From positions 1-7,086 of the forward strand of contig CAZVTJ010000048.1 of NCBI GenBank assembly GCA_964630015.1: a DNA stretch of 7,086 bases, read 5' to 3'. Origin of the DNA: CAZERT01 sp964630015 (GTDB taxonomy: Bacteria > Patescibacteriota > Microgenomatia > UBA10105 > UBA927). A program made the translations under genes and the position numbers. The notes beneath the pieces were generated by a model. The model was not told where the DNA came from, searched no databases, and saw only the letters and a program-made list of their open reading frames with translations. Below are positions 1-5,731 of this stretch, piece after piece; position 1 is the first letter of the stretch, and each line of letters opens with the position of its first letter.

Positions 1-223
1 GAATACTCATGATGCCATACTGTCCGGCAGTTGTGGGATTTTCATCAACATTGAGCTTGCCGACAATCGCACTCTCGCCCATTTCGCTTGCAACCTCTTC
101 CACAATCGGCCCCTGCCTCTGACACGGACCGCACCATGGAGCCCAAAAATCAACCAACACCGGTTTTTTTGCCTGAAGAACTTGTGTCGCAAATGTTTGA
201 TCGGTCAATGTTATATCTGCCAT
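1..223 (-). CDS. trxA: Thioredoxin (3'-truncated by window edge)
   Basis: Thioredoxin is a small cytoplasmic protein that reduces disulfides in client proteins and is recharged by thioredoxin reductase. The 74 codons present begin MADITLTDQTF and carry the classic active site W-C-G-P-C, with Cys31 and Cys34, inside VDFWAPWCGPC. The later stretch with KLNVDENP is also typical of the family. The gene runs off the left edge right after GIMSI, just where the conserved cis-proline loop should follow, so about 30-35 residues are missing compared with the usual 105-110. The ATG at 223 is well supported: AAAGGAGG lies 4 nt upstream. It diverges from the gene at 310 and has its own promoter at 253-279. 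Family assignment is firm. Which physiological partner it has cannot be told from this window. Confidence 0.96.
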   Translation of the reverse strand, partial: MADITLTDQTFATQVLQAKKPVLVDFWAPWCGPCQRQGPIVEEVASEMGESAIVGKLNVDENPTTAGQYGIMSI

Positions 224-252
224 AAAACCTCCTTTTAACATATCGGAAAATC

Positions 253-279
253 AGTATATCATGGGAATACCGCTTGCAA
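253..279 (-). promoter_or_regulatory. Predicted sigma70-type promoter for thioredoxin (extended -10)
   Basis: Read on the minus strand there is TTGCAA (274-279), 15 bp, then TATACT (253-258) preceded by TGA, which gives an extended -10 (TGnTATACT). A start near 246 would give a leader of about 23 nt that includes the AAAGGAGG ribosome site. The -35 hexamer TTGCAA is its own reverse complement and is also the best -35 for the divergent gene. The call rests only on motif match and position. Confidence 0.55.
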
Positions 280-302
280 AGAGGGAAAATTCCACATACT
301 AT
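274..302 (+). promoter_or_regulatory. Predicted promoter for the deoxyribosyltransferase-like gene
   Basis: On the plus strand TTGCAA (274-279) is followed by exactly 17 bp and then TACTAT (297-302). Transcription would start near 309, immediately before the ATG at 310, so the message may be leaderless. That would explain why there is no Shine-Dalgarno sequence at a usable distance; the only purine-rich stretch, GAGGGA at 281-286, is too far away and lies upstream of the predicted start of transcription. TACTAT matches the -10 consensus at four of six bases, so this is moderate to weak evidence. Confidence 0.4.
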
Positions 303-309
303 GGTTGCC

Positions 310-774
310 ATGCGAATATTTTTTGGCGGTCCGCTTACCAACCTAAAAAACCCCTCAAAAGCGAAGGAATTCTATATCCACATGGCAGCTATTGCCAAAA
401 AAAATGGTGTTGAATCATTCTGGGCATTTCTAAACGGCACGGACCCGGTAAAAAATCCGGAAGTCCCATCCAACACAGTCTATACGACTGATCTGGAAGA
501 ACTGGAAAAAAGTGATGTCATGATTGCCTATGTCGGTGAACCAACCACGGGAACGGGTCAGGAAATCCAATATGCCAAAGACCACGGAATTCCCGTCTAT
601 CTTCTCTACGAAAAAGACAGGCATGTCAGCCGGATGATCTTCGGAAGCCCCAATATCAAAGGGTCAATTGCATATTCCTCCCAAGAAGATGCCCTGCGCC
701 AGCTGGATGAACTCATCCAGGGATTAAAGGTACGGCTTCAATCACGGGGTACACTTAGGGAACAGGTCTCTTAA
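310..774 (+). CDS. Nucleoside 2-deoxyribosyltransferase / DNPH1-like protein
   Basis: The protein of about 154 residues has the fold signature of the nucleoside 2-deoxyribosyltransferase family, which cleaves or exchanges the N-glycosidic bond of deoxynucleosides or deoxynucleotides. It opens with MRIFFGGPL, the usual first beta strand, and has SDVMIAYV (Asp69) followed by GTGQEIQYA. The Glu of that motif (Glu85) occupies the place of the catalytic glutamate. The strand G-I-P-V-Y-L-L-Y follows, and the tail ends in a polar helix. The spacing resembles the nucleotide N-hydrolase branch (DNPH1/Rcl) at least as much as true transferases, so the substrate is left open. In-frame starts at 274 (TTG), 301 (ATG) and 310 (ATG) are possible. 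I chose 310 because homologous proteins begin at this strand and the predicted promoter ends at 302. Its stop overlaps the stop of the convergent CopZ-like gene. It has no obvious link to copper. Confidence 0.8.
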   Translation: MRIFFGGPLTNLKNPSKAKEFYIHMAAIAKKNGVESFWAFLNGTDPVKNPEVPSNTVYTTDLEELEKSDVMIAYVGEPTTGTGQEIQYAKDHGIPVYLLYEKDRHVSRMIFGSPNIKGSIAYSSQEDALRQLDELIQGLKVRLQSRGTLREQVS

Positions 775-980
775 CGGCTTCCCACTACGCCATATCCTAA
801 TTTTTTCACCGTCTCCACAACCTCTTGTTCGGAAACTTTCCCCTCATCAAATGTCACCTTCATGGTTTGGGAATGGTAATTGACTGCAGCCTCAACACCA
901 AGATCTTCCAGATCGCCCTCTATCAGCATGGAACAACTGCTGCAGTGAAGTCCAGACAAATCATACGTTTTTGTCACCAT
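771..980 (-). CDS. copZ: CopZ-like heavy-metal-associated (HMA) copper chaperone
   Basis: This 69-residue protein is a single HMA domain, the ferredoxin-like fold that carries Cu(I) in the cytoplasm to P-type ATPases. The metal loop is G-L-H-C-S-S-C, with Cys13 and Cys16 as ligands, and the C-terminal strand-helix ends KKLGYGVVGSR with the tyrosine usual in CopZ-type domains. An in-frame ATG at 1001 exists, but AAAGGAGG lies 5 nt before the ATG at 980, which fixes the start. It is the last gene of the copper operon, 10 nt after the TauE-cupredoxin gene. The family often carries such a domain fused to the N-terminus of the TauE protein, so it may instead serve that neighbour rather than CopA. 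Cu(I) binding is well supported by the motif; the exact partner is inferred. Confidence 0.9.
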   Translation of the reverse strand: MVTKTYDLSGLHCSSCSMLIEGDLEDLGVEAAVNYHSQTMKVTFDEGKVSEQEVVETVKKLGYGVVGSR

Positions 981-984
981 AGCC

Positions 985-992
985 CCTCCTTT
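985..992 (-). promoter_or_regulatory. Shine-Dalgarno site deciding the CopZ-like start
   Basis: On the minus strand AAAGGAGG overlaps the TAA stop of the preceding gene and sits 5 nt before the ATG at 980. It rules out the upstream in-frame ATG at 1001, which would place this site inside the coding region. The overlap with the stop also suggests re-initiation by ribosomes finishing the upstream gene. Confidence 0.85.
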
Positions 993-2028
993 ACTCAACA
1001 TACAATGTCCCCCGGTACATCCCCATACTGCAGGAAAATGGAATCTGCGTTACACCATCCGGAACACGGAACGTAAATTTTTCCGTTGTTCCAACCGGAA
1101 TCACTTTGGAAATACCAAGGGATGGAATGGTAAATGCCTGAATACAGCTATTACCCGTCGTATTGATGACGGTTAATTCAATGGTCCCGCCATGGGGAAT
1201 AACGGCAGTATCCACCTTGTAACCCTGTGCTGTAATGGTAATGGTTGGATGCGTGGTTGGCACCTGTTTTTCTGCCTTACTTCCTGTCTGGTCATCACAA
1301 AACACAATCTGGCATACCACGGTACGGGTAAGGGTTTCCATCCGTGCCGCAAGCCCCCATATACCAAACACATTCCACATATTCCACAATGCAAGAACAA
1401 GAATAAGAATGCCCCCGCCCTTCTGCAGGATGCCCTGGATCCGCCCCGGAATAGTGCCTATGGCACATGCACCGGCAAAAAAGACAACAGCCGTTCCCAA
1501 AATAAACGAAAATAGGGTCAGTGCACCGGTAATCGCGCTCCCTGTCGCAATTGCATCAACCATCATTGCCTGCGTAACACCGCAGGGAATAAAAATCGTC
1601 AGCAATCCAAGAAAAAATGGGGCAAACCAAACACCAGTTTTTGACTGTGAACGGATATAGCGCGTCAGAAACCGTGGCGGTTGGATCACAAAATATCGGA
1701 AAATCGGATGAACCCCGAGAATATTTAGAGCCGATCCGATCATGAAAAGTGATGCGAGCAAAAGCATGCCCGAAGATACGGGGATGGAAACGGCAATTGA
1801 TGAGCCAAACGATCCCAGCAATGCACCAAAGAGTGTATGGATTGCCAGTTTTGCCCCAAGAAATGCGCCTGTGGCAAGAATAATAATCCGCCGAGTGTTC
1901 TCCTGTCTTCCCGTGTGAAGCAAGGAGGCAATGGCAGCGGTTAAAAGCCCACCCTGCACTGCCATGCACGACACACCACCACTTAATACACCTGTTACGA
2001 ATATTCCGATGTAATGGCTAGCTGTCAT
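991..2028 (-). CDS. TauE/SafE-DsbD_2-type membrane protein with C-terminal cupredoxin domain
   Basis: The 345-residue protein has six predicted membrane helices (about 6-36, 47-72, 84-106, 133-158, 164-192, 204-228) of the urease-accessory/DsbD_2 class, then a beta-rich cupredoxin-like domain (about 258-345). Cys21 in helix 1 (GGVSCMAVQGG) and Cys149 in helix 4 (FIPCGVTQAM) resemble the buried cysteine pair of DsbD/CcdA thiol carriers. Basic residues cluster in the loops after helices 1, 3 and 5, so by the positive-inside rule both ends and the cupredoxin domain lie outside. That domain has Cys295, then Cys333-Ser-Met335-Gly-Met337, a Cys/Met set lacking the two histidines of blue copper sites. 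It is probably a Cu(I) store or relay, but no substrate is proven. The start at 2028 has AGGAGA upstream and overlaps the end of copA by 11 nt. Related proteins in other bacteria often have an HMA domain at the N-terminus; here it is a separate downstream gene. Confidence 0.87.
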   Translation of the reverse strand: MTASHYIGIFVTGVLSGGVSCMAVQGGLLTAAIASLLHTGRQENTRRIIILATGAFLGAKLAIHTLFGALLGSFGSSIAVSIPVSSGMLLLASLFMIGSALNILGVHPIFRYFVIQPPRFLTRYIRSQSKTGVWFAPFFLGLLTIFIPCGVTQAMMVDAIATGSAITGALTLFSFILGTAVVFFAGACAIGTIPGRIQGILQKGGGILILVLALWNMWNVFGIWGLAARMETLTRTVVCQIVFCDDQTGSKAEKQVPTTHPTITITAQGYKVDTAVIPHGGTIELTVINTTGNSCIQAFTIPSLGISKVIPVGTTEKFTFRVPDGVTQIPFSCSMGMYRGTLYVE

Positions 2029-4366
2029 ACGTCTTCTCCTGTCTATTGTTCCCCTGTGAATGGGTGATTCCTGCCCGCGTCAGCCGGAGGGAATTTGCTA
2101 CCACTGATACGCTGGAAAATGCCATTGCCGCACCCGCAAAAATGGGATGTAACATGATTCCAAAAAATGGATAGAAAAGCCCCGCTGCCATAGGAATACC
2201 AACGATGTTATAGAAAAACGCCCAAAAGAGATTTTGTTTCACGATGCGCATGGTTTGTTTGGAAAGTTGTATAGCATCGGCAATTTTTTGGATATCCCCA
2301 TGAAGAAGTGTCATGTTTGCCGTAGTGATGGCACTATCTACCCCGGTGCTCATCGCAATCCCGACATCGGCAGCGGCAAGTGCAGGCGCATCATTAACAC
2401 CATCCCCAACCATAGCAACACGCTTTCCCTCGGAATGAAGGTTTGCAACAAGCGCCGCTTTCCCATCAGGAAGTAGCTGGGCAGCTACGGATTCTATCCC
2501 TACCATGTGCGCAATCACCTCGGCGGCACTTTTTCGGTCACCTGTTGCCATCACAACGGACACGCCCATTGCACGAAGTCTTTCTATTGCGTGTTTTGCG
2601 CCCGGTTTTGGAAAATCGGATATGACAATAAACCCAAGGTGTGAACTCCCGGATGCCGCATGAAGTATTGTTTTTCCGTCGTATTTCGGTAAAACGGAAA
2701 CCTTTTCTCGGGCAATCCCGTGTTCAGCAAGAAAATCTGCGTTCCCTATCCGAACCGTTTTTCCTTGTATTACCCCTTCAATTCCTTTCCCACGGATGAC
2801 ATGGAAGTCCGTAACTGTTCGTATTTGCGCATGTTCTTCCTTTGCTTTTGAAAGTACCGCATATGCAATAGGGTGTTCGCTTTTTGATTCAAGGGAAGCC
2901 GCAAGGGAAAGCAGGTCGGAAGTATTTTTGCCAACAACGTCCGTCACAACCGGTTTACCGGTTGTGAGCGTGCCGGTTTTATCAACAACAACAGTATCTA
3001 TCCTATGCAGTCTCTCCAGACTCTCGGCATCTTTAACAAGAATTCCCATGCGTGCACCACGTCCGACAGCAACAATGATGGCAGTAGGTGTTGCAAGTCC
3101 CAATGCACACGGACAGGCTATCACAAGAACGCTTATAAAACTTTGTATTGCCAGAGGCAACGCCACGGAAAATCCCAATACGAACGATCCAACAATCATC
3201 CACGCAAACCCGGTAAGCAAAGCAATTCCCAAAACAACCGGTACAAATATTCCCGATACCGTATCCGCGAGACGTTCAATCGGCGCTTTCGTGCCTTGGG
3301 CATGTTGCACAAGCAACGCAACATGGGAAAGAAACGTATCGGACCCGATTTTGATAGCCTTCATCACGAAAGATCCATCACTATTGACCGTGCCACCAAT
3401 AACATGTGCCCCCACAAAAACATCCCGAGGCATGGATTCACCCGTCACCATTGATTCATCAATAGACGATTCCCCGGACACGATGTCACCGTCAACCGGA
3501 ATTTTTCCCCCGGGTTTGACGATCACCTCATCGCCAACAATAACCTGATCGATCGGCATATCCATGTCTTCCCCATTGCGCCGTACGGTTGCGGTTTTTG
3601 CCTGTAAATGCAACAGTGCCCGCAGTGCTTCTCCGGTTTTTTGTTTTGATGAATACTCAAGATTTTTTCCAAAAAGAATAAATCCTATCACGACGATAGT
3701 CACATCAAAATAGGTTGCCGGTGGAAACCCACGTTGCTCCATGGTTCCGGGGAAGAAAAAAAGTACGGATGAATACAGATATGCCGATACCGTCCCCAGT
3801 CCCACAAGCGTATCCATGTTGGCAGTTCGGTACCGGAAAAACCGTACTAATGCCGCTAAAAATTGCCTGCCGAACCCAAAAAGAATGACGGAAGACAATA
3901 CAAAGAAAAGGGTGTTTTGCATCCGCATCGGTAGCGGTACGAGGGGTATCCAATTCCATAGGGTTGACGCAATATCCCAAAGCATAACAAAAAATACAAA
4001 AACAGCGATAGGAAAGGCAAAAAGTGCCCCATCATCGGTTTGTGCATCATGCATGTGCGTAGACGATGAATTGTGCTGCAATGAATCATGTATTATCCCA
4101 TCAAGGGCATACCCCAACGGCGCAAGTTTTTTGTTTATCCCTTCAATCGAAATTTTTTCAGGGGAATATGAGATCCGTGCCTGCTCTGTCGCATAATTGA
4201 CACTAACATCAAAAATTCCGTCTGTTTTTTTAAGTGTTCTGGTAATAACGGCAGCACATGATGCGCAGTGCATCCCAATGACCGGAAATGTTGCATTGGT
4301 CTCCAATGTAGACGTGATAGGTGTGTGTTTCATGCCGGATGCCCGTATTATTGAACCTGATACCAT
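2018..4366 (-). CDS. copA: Copper-exporting P1B-type ATPase CopA
   Basis: CopA pumps Cu(I) out of the cytoplasm using ATP. With the start at 4366 (782 residues) it has one N-terminal HMA domain (GMHCASC, Cys34 and Cys37), a His-containing linker (about 92-107), eight expected membrane helices, the actuator motif TGE (308-310), the ion-site CPC (418-420), the phosphorylated Asp462 in DKTGT, His498-Pro499 of the nucleotide domain, and GDGVNDAP (654-661). In the last two helices YN (719-720) with Pro four residues on, and M-x-x-S-S (748-752), complete the Cu(I)-specific P1B-1 signature. No key residue is missing. The start is uncertain: TTG 4378 and ATG 4333 are in frame; ATG 4366 has GGCGG 5 nt upstream and overlaps the DUF305 gene by 19 nt. 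It is the third gene of the operon, co-transcribed with its regulator. Confidence 0.96.
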   Translation of the reverse strand: MVSGSIIRASGMKHTPITSTLETNATFPVIGMHCASCAAVITRTLKKTDGIFDVSVNYATEQARISYSPEKISIEGINKKLAPLGYALDGIIHDSLQHNSSSTHMHDAQTDDGALFAFPIAVFVFFVMLWDIASTLWNWIPLVPLPMRMQNTLFFVLSSVILFGFGRQFLAALVRFFRYRTANMDTLVGLGTVSAYLYSSVLFFFPGTMEQRGFPPATYFDVTIVVIGFILFGKNLEYSSKQKTGEALRALLHLQAKTATVRRNGEDMDMPIDQVIVGDEVIVKPGGKIPVDGDIVSGESSIDESMVTGESMPRDVFVGAHVIGGTVNSDGSFVMKAIKIGSDTFLSHVALLVQHAQGTKAPIERLADTVSGIFVPVVLGIALLTGFAWMIVGSFVLGFSVALPLAIQSFISVLVIACPCALGLATPTAIIVAVGRGARMGILVKDAESLERLHRIDTVVVDKTGTLTTGKPVVTDVVGKNTSDLLSLAASLESKSEHPIAYAVLSKAKEEHAQIRTVTDFHVIRGKGIEGVIQGKTVRIGNADFLAEHGIAREKVSVLPKYDGKTILHAASGSSHLGFIVISDFPKPGAKHAIERLRAMGVSVVMATGDRKSAAEVIAHMVGIESVAAQLLPDGKAALVANLHSEGKRVAMVGDGVNDAPALAAADVGIAMSTGVDSAITTANMTLLHGDIQKIADAIQLSKQTMRIVKQNLFWAFFYNIVGIPMAAGLFYPFFGIMLHPIFAGAAMAFSSVSVVANSLRLTRAGITHSQGNNRQEKTYDS

Positions 4367-4911
4367 TGTGTCCGCCAAAACCGTAATTTTGCACCATCTT
4401 CCTCAAGAGCCGTAAGAACGCCATCAGCAAGGGAAAGAACCTCCGTTCGGACCGATTTTGTCCGTATCTCACCTGCGACGGCAAGCGCTTCATCGTGATG
4501 GGCAATCATTGCATTAAGGAATCGTAGATCAAAGGTATCATCATATGATCCCAATTGGACTTTGGTATATCGGGAAACAGGACGGGTATTTCCGTACCAT
4601 GATTTTTTCCATTGATATAACTGGGAAATTCCTTTTTCATCGGCAGTAATAATAGTTTGTGCACGCGTGATGATCTCCGGACGTTTTGACTCACGAATCG
4701 CCTGTTTGCTTAAATATATCGCGCTTAAATGATGTCCTATCATTCCATCGATAAACCGAAGATCAACAGTTCTATCTGCTTTTCCCAACTCCACCATACC
4801 GGAAGTGCGTTTAGTCATCGAATCAGCATATTCCGGTGTCAAAAAATACCCAATCCCTATCCCAACACACAAAGCAATAATGATAAAAGCAAAAACCAAT
4901 GATTTTTTCAT
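4348..4911 (-). CDS. Membrane-anchored DUF305 protein with two repeats
   Basis: This 187-residue protein has an N-terminal membrane helix (about 5-22) with a short positively charged start (MKKS), so the rest should be outside the membrane; there is no clear cleavage site. The exported part is a helical DUF305 (ferritin-like) module in two copies: DLRF-x-x-x-MI-x-HH at 50-61 and again at 128-139, exactly 78 residues apart. Each copy ends in W-x-x-x-W (101/105 and 179/183). Paired histidines and methionines are likely metal-binding, and DUF305 proteins are repeatedly found beside copper genes, but their biochemical role is not settled. The start at 4911 has AAGGAG 6 nt upstream, overlapping the stop of the csoR-like gene 9 nt before. 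A role as an extracytoplasmic copper-binding partner of CopA is an inference from the operon. Confidence 0.88.
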   Translation of the reverse strand: MKKSLVFAFIIIALCVGIGIGYFLTPEYADSMTKRTSGMVELGKADRTVDLRFIDGMIGHHLSAIYLSKQAIRESKRPEIITRAQTIITADEKGISQLYQWKKSWYGNTRPVSRYTKVQLGSYDDTFDLRFLNAMIAHHDEALAVAGEIRTKSVRTEVLSLADGVLTALEEDGAKLRFWRTQWYQVQ

Positions 4912-4920
4912 GATGACTCC

Positions 4921-5202
4921 TTATTTGTTCCCAATTTTTATGACCGACTCGATTTCATCGATCATATGATTACGTTTTGCCTGGCTTCCGGTTTTCATGC
5001 CTTCGGCAAAACAGGTATGAAGGTGATTTTCCAGAAGTTTTTCCTGTGCGGATCGAAGAAGTCCAATCACCGCCAAATTCTGCTGCATAATGTTAATGCA
5101 ATACTCCCCCTTTTCCGTCATTGTGATGATGCGGTCAAGCAGAGTTCGTGCTTTTTTAAGGGCAATGAGCGTTTGTGAATGCTGGCGTGTTGTATGTTCC
5201 AT
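4921..5202 (-). CDS. csoR: CsoR-family copper-sensing transcriptional repressor
   Basis: CsoR-type proteins are all-helical repressors that bind operator DNA without copper and let go when Cu(I) binds. The 93-residue protein has the ligand triad Cys35, His60 and Cys64 (YCINI ... HLHTC), with the same +25 and +29 spacing as in the characterised CsoR (36/61/65). That favours copper over nickel, since RcnR-type sensors also use an N-terminal His. It differs in helix 1: where most members have R-x-x-G-Q-V-R-G, the aligned residues here read A-R-T-L-L-D-R, so the Gly-Gln pair is gone. The start at 5202 has GGAGG 7 nt upstream. It is the first gene of the copper operon and should repress itself through the palindrome at 5222-5244. 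CsoR relatives that sense sulfide or formaldehyde are less likely, given copA in the same operon. Confidence 0.9.
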   Translation of the reverse strand: MEHTTRQHSQTLIALKKARTLLDRIITMTEKGEYCINIMQQNLAVIGLLRSAQEKLLENHLHTCFAEGMKTGSQAKRNHMIDEIESVIKIGNK

Positions 5203-5221
5203 GGGTTTCCTCCGTCCTCTT

Positions 5222-5244
5222 TACCTATACCCCAGGTATAGGTA
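5222..5244. promoter_or_regulatory. Predicted CsoR operator (perfect 10+10 bp inverted repeat)
   Basis: TACCTATACC (5222-5231) and GGTATAGGTA (5235-5244) are perfect reverse complements separated by CCA. The centre gives ATACCCC..GGTAT, resembling the GC-centred, AT-flanked dyads known for CsoR-type repressors. It covers the -10 and most of the spacer of the operon promoter, so bound repressor would block RNA polymerase. No second copy was seen in the window. Confidence 0.85.
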
Positions 5245-5252
5245 CTTGTCAA
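5224..5252 (-). promoter_or_regulatory. Promoter of the copper operon
   Basis: On the minus strand there is a perfect -35, TTGACA (5247-5252), a 17 bp spacer, and TATAGG (5224-5229) as -10. Transcription should start near 5217 and give a leader of about 15 nt containing the GGAGG of the repressor gene. A strong -35 with a weaker -10 buried in the operator is the expected layout for a promoter that is off until copper releases the repressor. Confidence 0.8.
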
Positions 5253-5289
5253 GTGTATAAATTTCCTGTACCCTCTTGAAAGAATTGTG

Positions 5290-5295
5290 TATACT
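5290..5295 (+). promoter_or_regulatory. Predicted -10 element for the VKOR-dsbA pair
   Basis: TATACT matches the -10 consensus at five of six bases. Only a poor -35 is seen 17 bp upstream (TGTACC, 5267-5272). Start of transcription would be near 5302, about 4 nt before the ATG at 5306. It lies about 45 bp from the CsoR operator, so direct control by CsoR is not obvious. TATAAA at 5256-5261 is an alternative -10. Confidence 0.45.
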
Positions 5296-5305
5296 TCTTT
5301 GGTAT

Positions 5306-5731
5306 ATGACTAACAAAACCATCAACAGAATCATCTTTGTCCTGTCTATCGCTGGCCTCATTATGGGCGCCTATGTGCTCCAAAGCTTCCTTCGACAGTC
5401 TGGTATTATCTGCCTGACGGGAAGCGGATGTGAAATGGTGCGCAAAAGCCCCTATGCTTGGCCATTTGGTATTCCTGTACCGGCTATTGGCGTTGTTGGG
5501 TATACCATACTGGCAATCCTTTCATTCCTTCGCACGACCAGCAAAAACCGCTCACTGTTATATGGAATGCTAGGTATGGCGCTGTTTGGCGTCGTCTTTG
5601 TTACCTGGTTTACATACACGGAGCTTGCCATCATTAAAGGTGTCTGCATGTGGTGTGCAATTTCCGCGGTGAATATGTACATCATTTGCGCGCTCGTCAT
5701 CAGGAGTCTTTCCACAAGGGAGGAAACATGA
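5306..5731 (+). CDS. Vitamin K epoxide reductase (VKOR) family quinone-linked thiol oxidase
   Basis: Bacterial VKOR proteins take the place of DsbB: they reoxidise a DsbA-like partner and pass electrons to a membrane quinone. The 141-residue protein has the four-helix core (helices near 8-29, 58-76, 84-106 and 112-135). All family residues are present: the loop pair Cys36 and Cys42 (ICLTGSGC), Ser48 in KSPYA, the FGIPVPAIG segment, and the quinone-side C-M-W-C (Cys114, Cys117). No thioredoxin domain is fused to it; the partner is the next gene, whose ATG overlaps this stop by 4 nt (ATGA). A TTG at 5276 is in frame, but it would place the predicted -10 inside the gene and add residues not expected in the family, so I chose ATG 5306. 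There is no Shine-Dalgarno before it. Confidence 0.93.
   Translation: MTNKTINRIIFVLSIAGLIMGAYVLQSFLRQSGIICLTGSGCEMVRKSPYAWPFGIPVPAIGVVGYTILAILSFLRTTSKNRSLLYGMLGMALFGVVFVTWFTYTELAIIKGVCMWCAISAVNMYIICALVIRSLSTREET
5717..5723 (+). promoter_or_regulatory. Shine-Dalgarno site deciding the DsbA-like start
   Basis: AGGGAGG ends 4 nt before the ATG at 5728 and lies within the last codons of the VKOR gene. It rules out the longer in-frame reading from 5650, whose extra residues are only the VKOR sequence in another frame. With the ATGA overlap it points to coupled translation of the two genes. Confidence 0.85.

Noticed and set aside
224..309. Riboswitch or small RNA between thioredoxin and the next gene
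   Set aside because: The space is about 86 nt and is accounted for by two promoters and a short leader. No stable hairpin or conserved RNA motif was seen.
1235..1660. Plus-strand open frame of 141 codons
   Set aside because: Antisense to the TauE-cupredoxin gene, with no family motif and no ribosome site that would support it.
2796..3548. Open reading frame of 250 codons on the plus strand
   Set aside because: It lies entirely antisense to the catalytic part of copA, whose motifs are all intact. Its translation is rich in Thr/Ser/Pro without domain motifs, as expected for a shadow frame.
3741..4196. Plus-strand open frame of 151 codons opposite the N-terminal part of copA
   Set aside because: Shadow of the HMA-to-membrane region of CopA; low-complexity composition and no recognisable domain.
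5499..5506. GGTATACC palindrome as a second CsoR operator
   Set aside because: Only 8 bp, inside the VKOR coding region, without the CCA centre or the longer arms of the site at 5222-5244.
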